Translations under genes and position numbers: made by a program
Part shown: positions 26,779 through 36,989 of the stretch, piece after piece
How the letters are laid out: every line of letters starts with the position of its first letter
How positions within the stretch are numbered: the stretch's first letter is position 1
The notes under the pieces: generated by a model
Told to the model about the DNA's origin: nothing
The model's database searches: none
What the model saw: the letters and a program-made list of their open reading frames with translations, nothing else
Assembly: GCA_003491285.1 (NCBI GenBank)
Contig: CP022705.1
Span: 2,003,501 to 2,067,500 of the forward strand
DNA from: Methanobacterium sp. BRmetb2
Lineage (GTDB): Archaea; Methanobacteriota; Methanobacteria; Methanobacteriales; Methanobacteriaceae
Direction: 5' to 3'
DNA length: 64,000 bases

Positions 26779-28292
26779 TATTTACCCCTTCTTTTTATTA
26801 GATTTATATGGTTAAATAGGTTTCCAATATGAAATATGGCATTGGTCACACTTACACCTATATCAGTTTTGGCATCTTTAACTCCATTTTTAAATCCATT
26901 TACAGGTCCTTCCACTTTCCAATCTGCAGGTTCATTTAAAACATGTAAAAATGCGGATAGTCTAAAGCAGAATATTATTAATCTGTATATTGGTAGTAAT
27001 AAAACATAATGGAATGATTCTTCAATTTTTTCCTGAGTAGCGGGATTAGAATGATGGTATGCAAACAATATAACAACAGAATCAATGAAAACATAGAACA
27101 GGTACATTAAAAGAGCTACTAATGGTAATATTGATATATAAAGCCCTAAAATAGGGAACATCAATAATATAAATACCCATATTATCCTGGGAAAAGCAAT
27201 GGTGTGATCAATAAATAAGATTCTGGGAAGTCCCAGTAAATCGTAGTATTTGAAGGTCTTTTTTTTCAATGTTTTTATGTAATTAGTAATTTTGGATTTG
27301 ATATAGGAACCTGCCAGATTTATGAGTTTAGGGTCTCTTTGATCTTTTATAATTCCCAAAATATCTTTTAAAGTTTCCTGATCTAGGCGAGGTTCTTCCT
27401 GACGCATTGCTGCAACTTCCAGCTGCCCCCGAGACCATCTAACTCTCTGAGAATAGAGGGTGTCATAATCAGTTATAGCATCTGCAAAGGCAACTGCATC
27501 CGGAACATTAACTATTTTGATCTTCTTTTTATGAAGCATCATGGTTGCGTGCATGTCTTCAGAAACAGTCACTGGCCAGTATCCTCCGATTTTTCCGATA
27601 ATATTTCTTCTAAATGCTGAAAAAGCTCCGGACATTGTATAAATTGAATATACAAATGATTGATAGCTTCTTTCAAAGTTGAAAGAGCTCAAATATTCTA
27701 AAAATTCTGATTTAGAAAAGAACATTTTCATAAAATCGTCTTTTTTTGTTTCATCCCACTGTATTTCTATGTATCCGGTGGCTGCTCCTACTAATGGGTT
27801 TTCAATGAAAGGTTTTGCAATATTTATCAGTGCACTGCTAGCAATTTTTATGTCGGCGTCAATGGTTACTATTATTTCGCCTTGGGTTTGTTTTATTCCT
27901 GTATTTAAGGTGTGAACTTTACCTGTATGACCTTTTTCAATAATTTTAATTTCTTTTCCATGAATAATGGCATCAACCTGACATCTTTTAACAATATTTA
28001 CAGTCTCATCCGTAGAGCCGTCGTCAACAACTATCAATTCCAATTTATTTTTAGGATAATCACTTTCTATCAATGAAATTAAACATTTTTGAATATTAGC
28101 TTCTTCGTTATGGGCTGGTATTACCACACTCATTTTTGGCAGAAGATCCACGTTAACTGGTGTTTTATCTAGTTTTAGAATAGATTTACGGGATAAGTAT
28201 AATTTTATTGGTATTAAAAGTCCGTCAATTAATACGGCTATTAATATCCAGGTCGTCCAGACCATTAAACTTACCCAAAGGGGATCTTCCAT
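26778..28292 (-). CDS. Processive-type glycosyltransferase family 2, membrane
   Basis: 504 residues from ATG 28292. A GTG at 28301 is in frame, but its GGTG serves as ribosome site of the ATG, 6 bases before it. One N-terminal helix, then a GT2 domain with [17 protein letters not shown], a SEDMHA acceptor-site motif and the QRVRWSRGQ (QxxRW) motif of cellulose/hyaluronan-synthase-like enzymes, then three or four C-terminal helices. It lies 12 bases after the archaeosortase gene and overlaps the acyltransferase gene. It likely makes a surface glycan that is acylated by the next gene product. Confidence 0.85.
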   Translation of the reverse strand: MEDPLWVSLMVWTTWILIAVLIDGLLIPIKLYLSRKSILKLDKTPVNVDLLPKMSVVIPAHNEEANIQKCLISLIESDYPKNKLELIVVDDGSTDETVNIVKRCQVDAIIHGKEIKIIEKGHTGKVHTLNTGIKQTQGEIIVTIDADIKIASSALINIAKPFIENPLVGAATGYIEIQWDETKKDDFMKMFFSKSEFLEYLSSFNFERSYQSFVYSIYTMSGAFSAFRRNIIGKIGGYWPVTVSEDMHATMMLHKKKIKIVNVPDAVAFADAITDYDTLYSQRVRWSRGQLEVAAMRQEEPRLDQETLKDILGIIKDQRDPKLINLAGSYIKSKITNYIKTLKKKTFKYYDLLGLPRILFIDHTIAFPRIIWVFILLMFPILGLYISILPLVALLMYLFYVFIDSVVILFAYHHSNPATQEKIEESFHYVLLLPIYRLIIFCFRLSAFLHVLNEPADWKVEGPVNGFKNGVKDAKTDIGVSVTNAIFHIGNLFNHINLIKRRGK

Positions 28293-28304
28293 TAAAAACA
28301 CCTA

Positions 28305-29315
28305 TTATTCAAATTTGCCTGATTTTATCTTGTCTCGTACAATGTCCAGTGTGGGTCTGGTTAAGAGATACCAGTACAGAACCACCACAAACGCAAAAAA
28401 TATTAATTTACCCACTATAGCATGGGCAAAGTACAGGGAAGTTTTTCCAAATATATTAACAATATATACTATACTTAACATCCTAATTAAATTTGCCACA
28501 TAAGTTATAGCAATCCCTATAAATGCAAATTTAAATTTTCTACTCCAACTGTAACCGGGATAGAGTAATAATAAGCCTGCAAGAACACTAATTTCTATTA
28601 TGGATGAGCATTCGAATCCAATCCCAAATATACTCCACCCTGTTGGATCTGGGAAGATGAATGCATTGGGAGGTAAAAAATTAGAGGGAATACCCAAAAA
28701 GGATGCAATGTAAGCAATGTTTAAGGCTTCTATCCCCATAAGATAATTGTCATATCCAGTTAGAATAAGGAATGAGATAATGAATGAAACTACAGCTATT
28801 GCTCCAGCAGCGTAAAATGTCAGCCACCATCTTTTTTTTCGAGCCAGTGCTGCTATAGCCATTAAAAACCCAGCGATAGCTACTATGAACCAGGGCGAAG
28901 GTACTGAGTAAAAAGTAGTAACTCTAGTAACATGACCAATGCGACCCCTACTGGTTCTATAAGTCCAATAAGCTCTTATAGTATAGGTACCTTCCGATGG
29001 AAAATCTTCGTTATCTGTATTCCAGGTATAAGTATAATCACGGTTCTGGTTGTCTAATCTAGGCACGTTATATGTAATACTTTTACTATAACTACCACGG
29101 GTTATGGTGAGAGTGCATTGACTTGGTCGTATATATTCTCCACCACCACTCATATGATTAGTACATATAAATTGTATAGGACCTTGAGTTTCATATGGGG
29201 CCCCAACTGGAGTTAATTCTGTAATTGAACCATGGGCTGCAGCATTTACAGGATTCGCCAGTAAAGATATTGCACTTATTAATGCTATAAATAAAATAAA
29301 ATATTTTATTTTCAC
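28305..29315 (-). CDS. Archaeosortase/exosortase-family protein with N-terminal extracellular beta domain
   Basis: 336 residues. Residues 1-26 form a signal peptide (ends NPVNAAAHG). Residues 29-136 are a beta-rich, Thr/Tyr-rich domain resembling an Ig-like fold with CTLTITRGS strands. Residues 141-325 form about 7 membrane helices with the transpeptidase triad C236 (GFECSSIIEISVLAGLLLLY), R278 (NLIRMLSIVYIVNIFG) and H298 (YFAHAIVGKL). Archaeosortases cut C-terminal sorting signals and attach proteins to lipid. Most family members lack such an N-terminal domain. It is followed by a GT2 and an acyltransferase, which suggests coupling of anchoring to glycan synthesis. Confidence 0.85.
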   Translation of the reverse strand: MKIKYFILFIALISAISLLANPVNAAAHGSITELTPVGAPYETQGPIQFICTNHMSGGGEYIRPSQCTLTITRGSYSKSITYNVPRLDNQNRDYTYTWNTDNEDFPSEGTYTIRAYWTYRTSRGRIGHVTRVTTFYSVPSPWFIVAIAGFLMAIAALARKKRWWLTFYAAGAIAVVSFIISFLILTGYDNYLMGIEALNIAYIASFLGIPSNFLPPNAFIFPDPTGWSIFGIGFECSSIIEISVLAGLLLLYPGYSWSRKFKFAFIGIAITYVANLIRMLSIVYIVNIFGKTSLYFAHAIVGKLIFFAFVVVLYWYLLTRPTLDIVRDKIKSGKFE

Positions 29316-29442
29316 TTAAACACCGTTTTGTATAAATTTATGTTATAATGGTTTATTTTTTCTTATTGTTATTATATATAAGTTCATAAATTATTTTTAG
29401 AATACTGATGATAAATCATAATTAAATTAGTAAATAATAGGA

Positions 29443-30483
29443 ATGAGAGATTTGAAATTTAGGGAAGAATCAATTGTCAAAAAAATTGCTAAAATAAGGA
29501 GTGAAATTGGACATAAACCAGTTGAATCCAATATTATACGAGTTCTTTTTGATGATAAAAATAATGATCTGGTGATTGTAGCTGCAGATCGTAGTGACAA
29601 GTCTAATATTATAGGAAAAGGGGGATGGGTGGTAGGCAGACTCAAAGAAGAACTTGGAGTAAAATCAATACACGTGGTTTCTAATTCAGATATAATATTG
29701 CGCAGATACAACATGGAATTATCTTTAACAAAATTAAAATCAGTTATAAATATTTACAATAAGGAAAATCCCCTTAACAATTTAAAAATTCTATTAAAAT
29801 ACAGAATGGAACATATCTATAATTTTAATTTTAAAAATTTCATGGAAACTAATTTTTATAAAGAATCAAAACAAAATCAAGCAGTTGTTGCATTGTCAGG
29901 TGGTGTTGATAGTAGTTTTTCACTAATTCTGGCTAAATATATGGGTTTTAATCCTGTTGCAGTGACAGTTGATCCAGGCAGCATAATTCTTCCTAAACAT
30001 TTTCATTTTAATATTGACAATCTATGTCATGATCTAGGTGTGGAACACCATTACATAACTGTGAAAATGGATGAAGTTATAGAAGAATCTTTAGAAGGTA
30101 AATATCATCCCTGTGGTAGATGTTCTAAAATTATTGAAGATACAGTAATTGAATACGCCAAAAAAATGGATATCCCCATGGTAATTTATGGTGATATGTT
30201 ATCAAGTGGTTCCCAGTCTATATTATGTGAAAATAAGTTAATTAAAATTAATTTACCAGCCCTATTATCTGTTACAAAAAGTGAAATAAAAAATTTAACA
30301 TTAAAACTAGGTATAAAAGGGTCAGGCTTTTATGGCTGCCCATTACTCTTTGAAGTGCATAAAAAATATCCACACATGAAGAAATTTTCTCTTCAAAGGA
30401 TTTTTCGCGAAACCAGGGCTGGTGCCTTGGAACCGGGCGAAGCGCTAGATTTAGCTTGGAACTTATTTAAAAAGGGTAAATAA
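29443..30483 (+). CDS. KH-domain plus PP-loop ATPase
   Basis: 346 residues. Residues 45-80 carry a KH-type motif with G58-K59-G60-G61 (NIIGKGGWVVGRL), suited to RNA binding. Residues 148-330 form an N-type ATP pyrophosphatase with the P-loop S152-G-G-V-D-S-S158 and a later PCGRC pair. Such enzymes adenylate a tRNA base or another carbonyl before sulphur or nitrogen transfer. The KH-PP-loop pairing points to RNA modification. It is divergent from the archaeosortase gene; ATAGGA precedes the ATG. The exact modification is unknown. Confidence 0.82.
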   Translation: MRDLKFREESIVKKIAKIRSEIGHKPVESNIIRVLFDDKNNDLVIVAADRSDKSNIIGKGGWVVGRLKEELGVKSIHVVSNSDIILRRYNMELSLTKLKSVINIYNKENPLNNLKILLKYRMEHIYNFNFKNFMETNFYKESKQNQAVVALSGGVDSSFSLILAKYMGFNPVAVTVDPGSIILPKHFHFNIDNLCHDLGVEHHYITVKMDEVIEESLEGKYHPCGRCSKIIEDTVIEYAKKMDIPMVIYGDMLSSGSQSILCENKLIKINLPALLSVTKSEIKNLTLKLGIKGSGFYGCPLLFEVHKKYPHMKKFSLQRIFRETRAGALEPGEALDLAWNLFKKGK

Positions 30484-30603
30484 CCCGTATATTATAAGGA
30501 AGATTCCAACTAAATATCCCACTAGCTGTGGATATATAAGCATAATTATACCGATTATTAATGCAATAACTCCGATAATTCTAGGGTCCATTTTATCTGT
30601 CAT
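30463..30603 (-). CDS. Small two-helix membrane protein, DUF3096-like
   Basis: 46 residues (MTDKMDPRIIGVIALIIGII...), too short for most gene callers. It consists of two hydrophobic helices separated by YPQLVGY, the pattern of DUF3096 proteins (short hydrophobic proteins with a Pro in the loop). It lies convergent to the PP-loop gene and overlaps its last 21 bases. ATAAAAGTC precedes the ATG, a weak ribosome site. The good membrane composition and fit to a known family support a real gene. Function unknown. Confidence 0.6.
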   Translation of the reverse strand: MTDKMDPRIIGVIALIIGIIMLIYPQLVGYLVGIFLIIYGLFTLFK

Positions 30604-30638
30604 GACTTTTATTATGATCTAGAACATATATAAAATTT

Positions 30639-30824
30639 ATGAAATTATCTAAAAGAAAATTTTGTCCTAACTGTGGTTCTTCCCAAATTAAATGGGTTAT
30701 TCCTCAAATGTGGTCTGTATGGGAGTGTAATAATTGTGGATACACTGGTGCAATTGTAATTGAAGATGAAGAGCTAGCAGAAGAAATTAAAAAGAATTAC
30801 TCAAAGAAAGAGGATGTTAAATAA
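30639..30824 (+). CDS. Small zinc-ribbon protein, 61 residues
   Basis: Four Cys as CxxC pairs, C9/C12 (FCPNCGS) and C30/C33 (ECNNCGY), frame a strand-rich ribbon like those of TFB or RPA/RpoM. The C-terminal 20 residues are charged and helical (EDEELAEEIKKNYSKK). It likely binds one zinc ion; partner unknown. No ribosome site is seen near the ATG, and a TATA-like ACATATATAAA lies about 10-15 bases before it, so the mRNA may be leaderless or have an upstream start. Confidence 0.7.
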   Translation: MKLSKRKFCPNCGSSQIKWVIPQMWSVWECNNCGYTGAIVIEDEELAEEIKKNYSKKEDVK

Positions 30825-30918
30825 TTTTATTCTTTTTAAATAAAAATAAGGGTTTAAATCATTACAACAGGTTTATGACTATTAATATTGTAAAACCGGT
30901 TTTTTAAAACGGTTTAAA

Positions 30919-32319
30919 TTATTGTTCTTGGATATATTTCCTTAACTTAACAATAACCTTTTTAACAGCATCAGGGGAACATCCACCCCAAACATTCCTC
31001 ATTTTAATATTTTCATAAGGATTCAATGCTCTTTTTAGTTTTTCATCATCTAAGTCCAAATTATTTCCAGTAACATCTTTGGAGATGGTGTTTAAGAATT
31101 TTGAATCAATATCTGTAGGTGTTAAACCTTCACTTATAGCAACAGTTACCATCCGACCCACTATTTTATGTGCAACTCTAAATGGTAAATTTTTTTCTCT
31201 TACCATTAAATCGGCAACATCAGTTACCGTGGAAAAATTAGAATTAGCCTGCTCAAGGCAGTGTTTTTTATTTATATTAACGGTTGTTAGCATCGCACTG
31301 ACAATATTTAACATTTCCTTAGAAATATCCACTGTATTCCATAGATGTGGAGTTATTTCTTGAAGGTCACGATTGTAACTGTAGGGTAAGGCCTTTAATA
31401 TGGTTAAAATAGTTGTTAACTCGCCCTGTAGAATTGCAGATTTTGCCCGGGCAATTTCAGCCACATCAGGATTCTTTTTCTGAGGCATTATAGATGAAGT
31501 TGATGAGAATTCATCTGAAATTTCCACATAACCAAATTCATAGGTACTCCATATTATTAGCTCTTCACAAATCTTACTTATAGTAGAAGAGAGCATACTC
31601 AAAGCAAAAACAGTTTCTGCAATAAAATCTCTGGAGCTAACCCCATCAATAGAGTTATCCATCATAGAATTAAAACCTAGGAGTTCTGTGGTTCGTTCCC
31701 GGTTGATGGGAAAAGTAGTTGTAGTTAGGGCAGCAGAACCTAATGGATTCATATCCACCCGTTTATAAGCATCAGATAACCGTTCACAGTCCCTCTTCAA
31801 GGCATTTGCATAGGCCAGAAGATGATGTGCAAAGGTGGTGGGCTGGGCATGTTGGAGATGAGTATAACCTACCCAGACTGTGTCAGTGTGATTTTCAGCC
31901 ATATCCAGGATTTTTTCCATAAAATTGAGTATATCCTTTTTTATGGATTCAATTTCATACTTTAAAACTAATCGAAGGTCAGTTGCCACCTGATCATTTC
32001 TGGATTTGGCAGTGTGCATAAATCCAGCAGTTTCCCCAATCTTTCCGGTGACATAGTTTTCAACAGCCATATGAATATCTTCAACCGAAGGGTCAAGATC
32101 CAGGGCATCAATGCCTTCACCTTTCAATTCTTTAAGGGCTTTAAGTATTTTCAGAGCAGTTTCTTCTGGAATGATTCCTTCCTCTTTGAGCATGGTGGTA
32201 TGTGCAATGTTACAATCCACATCTGCTTCAAATATTCTTTTATCAAATTCCAGGGATGAAGTAAAAGATGCTGCTTCATCACTCATCTTTTTTTTTAGTC
32301 TACCTGCCCTTAAATTCAA
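30919..32319 (-). CDS. argH: Argininosuccinate lyase
   Basis: 466 residues. The fumarase/aspartase-superfamily signature is [14 protein letters not shown] near residue 280, with the catalytic Ser in the mobile loop, and [15 protein letters not shown] and [17 protein letters not shown] are the other active-site blocks. It splits argininosuccinate into arginine and fumarate, the last step of arginine synthesis. The start is TTG 32319, with AGGTG 8 bases before it. Flanked by the S24e/S27ae ribosomal gene group on the same strand, with a 110-base spacer. Confidence 0.95.
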   Translation of the reverse strand: MNLRAGRLKKKMSDEAASFTSSLEFDKRIFEADVDCNIAHTTMLKEEGIIPEETALKILKALKELKGEGIDALDLDPSVEDIHMAVENYVTGKIGETAGFMHTAKSRNDQVATDLRLVLKYEIESIKKDILNFMEKILDMAENHTDTVWVGYTHLQHAQPTTFAHHLLAYANALKRDCERLSDAYKRVDMNPLGSAALTTTTFPINRERTTELLGFNSMMDNSIDGVSSRDFIAETVFALSMLSSTISKICEELIIWSTYEFGYVEISDEFSSTSSIMPQKKNPDVAEIARAKSAILQGELTTILTILKALPYSYNRDLQEITPHLWNTVDISKEMLNIVSAMLTTVNINKKHCLEQANSNFSTVTDVADLMVREKNLPFRVAHKIVGRMVTVAISEGLTPTDIDSKFLNTISKDVTGNNLDLDDEKLKRALNPYENIKMRNVWGGCSPDAVKKVIVKLRKYIQEQ

Positions 32320-32429
32320 GAATTACACACCTAATTTTGTTTAATCAAAAAATTTAATATTATTGTATTCCCCAAATTTTCTCATTTGAAGGAATCCCTC
32401 AAATTACAAAAAACCTTTTAGTACAATTT

Positions 32430-32591
32430 TTATTGTTTTTCTTTAGTTTTCCATTCAGTGTATCCACATTTTCCACATGCAAATCGATCTCCATGGTCAG
32501 CCATGAAGACTCCGCTGGAACATCTTACACAGAAAGGATTTTTTCTAATTATTTTGTTATCTTTAACCTCATAGAGTTCACTCTTTTTCAT
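32430..32591 (-). CDS. Ribosomal protein S27ae
   Basis: 53 residues ([14 protein letters not shown]...). The zinc-finger Cys are C21/C24 ([10 protein letters not shown]) and C39/C42 ([10 protein letters not shown]). This matches the archaeal small-subunit protein fused to ubiquitin in eukaryotes. It is too short for ordinary ORF lists but overlaps the S24e gene by 4 bases (ATGA), the conserved archaeal order S24e-S27ae. Confidence 0.93.
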   Translation of the reverse strand: MKKSELYEVKDNKIIRKNPFCVRCSSGVFMADHGDRFACGKCGYTEWKTKEKQ

Positions 32592-32899
32592 TCTTTTTCC
32601 TCCACTGCTTCTTCTTTTTGAGGTTCTTTATTTTTTTCTATGACATGTTTGGTTTCAATATCAGCTAAACTTTCCTCGGAGTCATAGAGTTTAGCGTAAC
32701 CGTCTGCTCGACCTTCACCAAAACTCGGTTTAAGTTGATCTATTACTAAAAGTTCTTTTTTAGCGTTTAACATTGCTACCAATTTATTTTTAACGTCTAA
32801 AACTTTAGGAGTTGCTTCTCCTTGATATGTACAGTCAAATTGTATCTCTGTTCTGTTTAATAATGCATTTTCTTTTTGATCTTTTATGTTAATTTCCAT
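32588..32899 (-). CDS. Ribosomal protein S24e
   Basis: 103 residues. The order [20 protein letters not shown] at the start and [15 protein letters not shown] near residue 75 fit archaeal S24e. The acidic tail ([12 protein letters not shown]) is normal. GGAGGT precedes the ATG. The operon runs RpoE, Spt4, dephospho-CoA kinase, S24e, S27ae, with gaps or overlaps of only a few bases. Confidence 0.93.
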   Translation of the reverse strand: MEINIKDQKENALLNRTEIQFDCTYQGEATPKVLDVKNKLVAMLNAKKELLVIDQLKPSFGEGRADGYAKLYDSEESLADIETKHVIEKNKEPQKEEAVEEKE

Positions 32900-32902
32900 A
32901 AA

Positions 32903-33400
32903 TTATACCTCCTCAAATTCTTCAATTATATCCTTGGTCATATTTCTTACTTCATCAGCTTTTACCACCACTAAACCCTCATTGGGTTGACCATATAAAA
33001 TTATAGAGTCTGGAGGTGAACTTAAAATGCAGGGAAGTACTGATAAATCTTCTTCTCCTTCTACTATTATAAGTACCTGCACCTTTTTTTCCACCAGTTT
33101 TATAGCTTCTTTTATAGTGGACCAGAGCTCTTGGGTTATGGTTCCTGGAGGATTTTTCGCATATAACGTGACTGAATCGTAGTCAATATTATGTTTTGAT
33201 TCTTTTCTTTGAATTTTATGATCAATAATTCCAATGTCAGGTATTAATCCTGATTTTAGCAGGTTTTTAGTTGTTACATCCCCTACACTTATTAAAATAT
33301 TATGTTCTGGTAGGGAATTTTTAGCCTCATCTAATGAAGAATACAGCTTTCCAAAGGGCTTTTTAAGAACAGATCTAAGTTCTTTTTTAAGTATTAACAC
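32903..33400 (-). CDS. GTP-dependent dephospho-CoA kinase
   Basis: 165 residues, DUF359 family. Family blocks: KKPFGKLYSS near the start, SVGDVTTKNLLKSG, PDIGIIDHKIQR, and VEGEEDLSVLPCILSSP near residue 110. Archaea use this GTP-dependent enzyme for the last step of CoA synthesis instead of the bacterial CoaE type. It sits between Spt4 and S24e in an informational operon; its ATG shares a base with the Spt4 stop region. Confidence 0.9.
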   Translation of the reverse strand: MLILKKELRSVLKKPFGKLYSSLDEAKNSLPEHNILISVGDVTTKNLLKSGLIPDIGIIDHKIQRKESKHNIDYDSVTLYAKNPPGTITQELWSTIKEAIKLVEKKVQVLIIVEGEEDLSVLPCILSSPPDSIILYGQPNEGLVVVKADEVRNMTKDIIEEFEEV

Positions 33401-33582
33401 TATCTAACCCTCAAAGCATATTCCCCTGGAAGGGTTATATTTAATTCCTTTGCTATCTCTGATTTTTCTGGATCAATTATTATAAGCAAGCCGCTCCAAT
33501 TGGTAGATGAAGGTAAATTGCATATTGCACATCGATCTTCATTCATGATCCTGTGACATTTTGTGCAGGCTTTAATAGTCAT
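33400..33582 (-). CDS. spt4: Transcription elongation factor Spt4 (RNA polymerase subunit E'')
   Basis: 60 residues. Zinc Cys C6/C9 (ACTKCHRI) and C18/C21 (DRCAIC), then the conserved [17 protein letters not shown] block. It forms a heterodimer with Spt5/NusG that aids elongation. It overlaps the RpoE gene by 4 bases (ATGA-type), the conserved archaeal rpoE1-rpoE2 order. Confidence 0.93.
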   Translation of the reverse strand: MTIKACTKCHRIMNEDRCAICNLPSSTNWSGLLIIIDPEKSEIAKELNITLPGEYALRVR

Positions 33583-34136
33583 TTCTTCTTCTTCCTCTTT
33601 TCTTTTTCAATCCATTCAAATCTTCCTAAACCTGGCTGTCTCATGGTTAAACCAATTTTAGTTTCTTTAGAAGATTTTCCTTTAAGGCTCAAAGCAACAA
33701 CACGAGCCCGAACTTTATTACCTTCTTCCAATGTTTTCTTGGATTCTTTGCCGATTAATGCTCCTCTTTTTCCATCATAATTAATGTAATCATCAGTTAC
33801 CTGGGATACATGGACCAGACCGTCCATAGGGCCTATCCTTACAAATGCACCAAATTCAGTGACTTCAATTACTTCACCTTCTACTATTTCATGCAAATCT
33901 GGCTTGAAAAAGAGGGCTGTGAATATTACATCATGATACGCCGCACCGTCTCCCATTATTACTTTTCCTACTCCAATATCTTCAATTTCTTTTACTGTTA
34001 CCATTAAACCCAATTTTTTGTCAATTTTACCCACATAGGTTTCATTTATAGTTTCTACAGCAACATCTTCTAATGGTTCTTCGAAGCGGCTAGGTGGGAT
34101 TCTCACCGTGTCCTCGATTTTTGAGATTAAATACAA
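33579..34136 (-). CDS. rpoE: DNA-directed RNA polymerase subunit Rpo7/E'
   Basis: 185 residues. Starts [20 protein letters not shown], the N-terminal ribonucleoprotein-like domain, followed by an S1 domain with [25 protein letters not shown]. Rpo7 joins Rpo4 to form the polymerase stalk, which binds nascent RNA. It is the first gene of the Spt4/CoA kinase/S24e/S27ae run, 59 bases below the pyrophosphatase gene. The C-terminal Lys-rich tail is usual. Confidence 0.94.
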   Translation of the reverse strand: MYLISKIEDTVRIPPSRFEEPLEDVAVETINETYVGKIDKKLGLMVTVKEIEDIGVGKVIMGDGAAYHDVIFTALFFKPDLHEIVEGEVIEVTEFGAFVRIGPMDGLVHVSQVTDDYINYDGKRGALIGKESKKTLEEGNKVRARVVALSLKGKSSKETKIGLTMRQPGLGRFEWIEKEKRKKKK

Positions 34137-34195
34137 TCAAATCCCTCTGCATATTTTTTAAATAATATTTTTATCATTATTTCAGATTTTTTTAG

Positions 34196-34717
34196 TTAAA
34201 TTTTATTATAAAGATCTATAGAATGTTTAATTGCTTCAAATGCCTCTTTTTGATTTACCCATCCTAAAACTTCAGTTTCTTTTCCTTCAAGCGTTTTATA
34301 TTCCTTGAAAAAATGTGCAATTTCTTTTAAGAGATGTTTTGGTAAATCAGTAATATCATTTACATCCACAAATCTTGGATCTTCCACAGGAACAGCTAAT
34401 ATCTTATCATCCTTATCTCCGCCGTCAATCATTTTCATCATGCCTATGGGACGACTTTCTATGACGCAACCCGGAAATGTGGGCTGTTCCATCAGTACCA
34501 TAATATCCATAGGATCTCCATCATCATATAGAGTTTGCGGAATTATACCATATTCAGCAGGATAATAAAAGGGTGAGTACAATACTCGGTCAAGTGCAAA
34601 TGCTTCCATATCTTTATCGTATTCATATTTATTTCTTGATCCTTTGGGGATCTCAATTACTGCATAAACTACCTCTGGAATGGATGGTCCAGGTTTTAAA
34701 TCTTTCCAAAGATTCAT
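34196..34717 (-). CDS. ppa: Inorganic pyrophosphatase (class A, soluble)
   Basis: 173 residues. The metal-binding signature is [11 protein letters not shown], with three Asp, near residue 65-75; [19 protein letters not shown] and KYEYDKD are further active-site blocks. It hydrolyses pyrophosphate released in biosynthesis. GGAGG precedes the ATG. Upstream is a 170-base AT-rich gap before the PIN-domain gene. Confidence 0.95.
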   Translation of the reverse strand: MNLWKDLKPGPSIPEVVYAVIEIPKGSRNKYEYDKDMEAFALDRVLYSPFYYPAEYGIIPQTLYDDGDPMDIMVLMEQPTFPGCVIESRPIGMMKMIDGGDKDDKILAVPVEDPRFVDVNDITDLPKHLLKEIAHFFKEYKTLEGKETEVLGWVNQKEAFEAIKHSIDLYNKI

Positions 34718-34888
34718 TAAACTCCTCCTCTATACTTTAAGTCCTAAATAGAATTTATGATATTTAAATTATCTAACATTTATATTATGAATATACTCCA
34801 ATAATTATCTAACTATATTACAGACAATTAATTAATTAAACAATAATTTGACTATCTGGGTTGGTTAGATCAGATTATGGCTATTAAT

Positions 34889-35301
34889 TTAGATATCTTT
34901 TATATGTCCATCAGTTACCAAATATTTTCTTTGACGCAGATAAATAACTGAAATATTTTTTTCCCGGGCTCTTCTTCGAAGGTCCCGGTCATTAGTGCAG
35001 AGAACTTTTGAAATTCTAAGAAGAGCATCATCTACCTTTTCGTTTTTGTTTAATTCAATTTCAACGATTTTAACTGGTTCTGATAAAGCAATCTTAATGG
35101 CAACCGAAGCTGCAATACGATTTTTACCTTTACTTCTAGCTTTGATCTTCTTAAGTTCATCTACTACAAATGAAGGAACTGTAAATCTATATGAAGGCAG
35201 TATCTGCTCTAATTCTGTGATAATATCTACATTGAATTGAGCAGGTATCATAAAAAATTTGCATCAAGTATGACTTCTTTTGGCTCATTTAATGATACCA
35301 T
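34889..35301 (-). pseudogene. PIN-domain nuclease (Fcf1/VapC-like archaeal family), frameshifted near the 5' end
   Basis: A 120-residue frame starts at 35251 (MIPAQFNVDI) and carries PIN acidic residues in VVDELKK and TNDRDLRRRA but lacks the first catalytic Asp. Upstream, in another frame, ATG 35301 reads [16 protein letters not shown], with the missing Asp in LDANF, then stops at TGA after a run of six T (A6 at 35252-35257 on the plus strand). One more T would join the halves as LDANFFMIPAQF, the expected N-terminus of this family. The start lies inside the aIF2-gamma 3' end, a common tight overlap. Cause is either a read error, a true mutation, or slippage on the run. Confidence 0.72.
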
Positions 35302-36499
35302 ATCCAATTAACCTCCATCTAGCCCCTACACGTCTACTTAGAGCTACTCTTTGGCCAGCCTCAGCACAGACAGGTAATTTGAGTGTAACATCTGCATCCT
35401 TTTTCCTGGCACTACTTACCACACCAATAGTGGTTGTAGTTCCAGCATTAATCATTAAAGGTTCACCAGTTTTTATAGGTTCGACTTTTCTCTCCTCTTT
35501 AGTACCCACTACACGGTCTAAAAGATTGGTTTCCATGGTAAATTCATGTAAAATTGGAGGAAGTGTTCCAGGTTTTCCTGCAACTGATCCTGAGAGTGAA
35601 TCTGCTTTAGTCAGAGCTGGATCTAAAAGTGTTCCAACACCCACCAGTCCTCCCGGACCTACTTCTTCAACAGATTCTCCACCAGCAATTAAACCGGTTA
35701 TAGTGGAATTTAAACTCGTCCACTCTTTTTTAATTTGTATACCTGGCTTTATTTCTAGTTCATCTCCGACCTTCAGCTTTCCCTGTACAAGAGAACCGCC
35801 GATAACTCCTCCTACAATATCTTTAGGAGGGCATCCTGGTTTGTTAATGTCAAATGATCTAGCTACATACATCCTGGCTGGTTTTCTAATTTGTCTGCGA
35901 GGAGTTCTTATCTTCTCTTGAATAAGTTCAATTAGAATATCTATATTAGCTCCTTGCTGGGCTGAAACTGGAATTATAGGAGCATCTTCTGCACATGTTC
36001 CTTTAACAAATTCTTTAATTTCATTATAGCTTTCTATAGCTCTTTCTTTGGATATTATGTCAATTTTATTTTGAACTACAATAACATTGGTTACGCCTAT
36101 AACGTCAAGGGCCATCAAATGTTCCTTGGTTTGTGGTTGAGGGCATGGCTCGTTGGCTGCAATTACCAGAACTGCTCCGTCCATTATAGCAGCACCAGAC
36201 AACATGGTTGCCATGAGAGTTTCGTGACCGGGTGCATCTACAAATGATACTTTTCTTAGCATCTCAGTTTCAGTTCCGCAATGTTTACATATTACTGCTG
36301 TGGTGAAACATTGAGGAGGTGGACACTCCAAACATCTGCGGAAGGTTATGTCAGCATAACCTAACCTTATCGAAATCCCTCTTTTTGTTTCTTCACTATG
36401 AGTATCCGTCCATATTCCTGAAAGGGCTTTTGTTAAGGTTGTTTTCCCATGGTCAACGTGACCTACAAGCCCAATGTTTATCTCTGATTGTATTTTCAC
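35285..36499 (-). CDS. Translation initiation factor aIF2 subunit gamma
   Basis: 404 residues. The GTPase P-loop is [10 protein letters not shown] (residues 13-22); DAPGH and QNKID are the G3 and G4 motifs. The zinc knuckle [14 protein letters not shown] lies near residues 57-75, as usual for aIF2-gamma. Domains II and III follow. It forms the initiator-tRNA carrier with aIF2 alpha and beta. It lies below S6e, 48 bases away, and its 3' end overlaps the PIN-domain gene start. Confidence 0.95.
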   Translation of the reverse strand: MKIQSEINIGLVGHVDHGKTTLTKALSGIWTDTHSEETKRGISIRLGYADITFRRCLECPPPQCFTTAVICKHCGTETEMLRKVSFVDAPGHETLMATMLSGAAIMDGAVLVIAANEPCPQPQTKEHLMALDVIGVTNVIVVQNKIDIISKERAIESYNEIKEFVKGTCAEDAPIIPVSAQQGANIDILIELIQEKIRTPRRQIRKPARMYVARSFDINKPGCPPKDIVGGVIGGSLVQGKLKVGDELEIKPGIQIKKEWTSLNSTITGLIAGGESVEEVGPGGLVGVGTLLDPALTKADSLSGSVAGKPGTLPPILHEFTMETNLLDRVVGTKEERKVEPIKTGEPLMINAGTTTTIGVVSSARKKDADVTLKLPVCAEAGQRVALSRRVGARWRLIGYGIIK

Positions 36500-36547
36500 A
36501 GATTACACCCGAATTCATTTATATTAATCATTTTATGTAGAATTTAA

Positions 36548-36928
36548 TTATTCTTCTTTAGCTTCTAGAATCTCTTCCAGGCTTTTTTTTCCTTTTTCAC
36601 TAACAATAGTGTTGACTTGGACGATGTCATCAGAAATAGTGTTTCCACGGACAGTCTTTCTTCTCCTTTCTCCTGATCTTTGAGGTTTGTATCCAATACC
36701 TCCAGAAGTAAGAGTTTTTATCCTTCTTGGTCCGCTGATATCTTTCTTCATTGGAAAACCGTTTTTGTCACTTCCGCCGGTTATTTTTAGTTTATATCCT
36801 TTTAAACCAATATCTGATGCATCAAATTCTTCACCAAGAGTTAATCCGATTAATTTTTTTGATTGTTTAGCATCAATCTCAATCTGATGGCTTTTTTCCT
36901 TTTCTGAAATCACCAATTTAAATGCCAA
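36548..36928 (-). CDS. Ribosomal protein S6e
   Basis: 126 residues, start TTG 36928 with GGAGG 7-8 bases before it. The central block GFPMKKDISGPRRIKTLTSGG and the basic stretch RRRKTVRGNTI are typical. The archaeal protein lacks the long phospho-tail of the eukaryotic one. Lies between aIF5B and aIF2-gamma on the same strand; a 116-base spacer before it holds a 17-base tandem repeat. Confidence 0.93.
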   Translation of the reverse strand: MAFKLVISEKEKSHQIEIDAKQSKKLIGLTLGEEFDASDIGLKGYKLKITGGSDKNGFPMKKDISGPRRIKTLTSGGIGYKPQRSGERRRKTVRGNTISDDIVQVNTIVSEKGKKSLEEILEAKEE

Positions 36929-36989
36929 AATATCTCCTCCTTCTTATTCTGGTTTTATAATAGTTATCCATATTTATTGTTTTCTATCT

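Noticed and set aside
35280..35921. 213-codon open frame opposite aIF2-gamma
   Set aside because: Antisense shadow of a highly conserved gene; Ser/Pro-rich composition typical of reverse frames.
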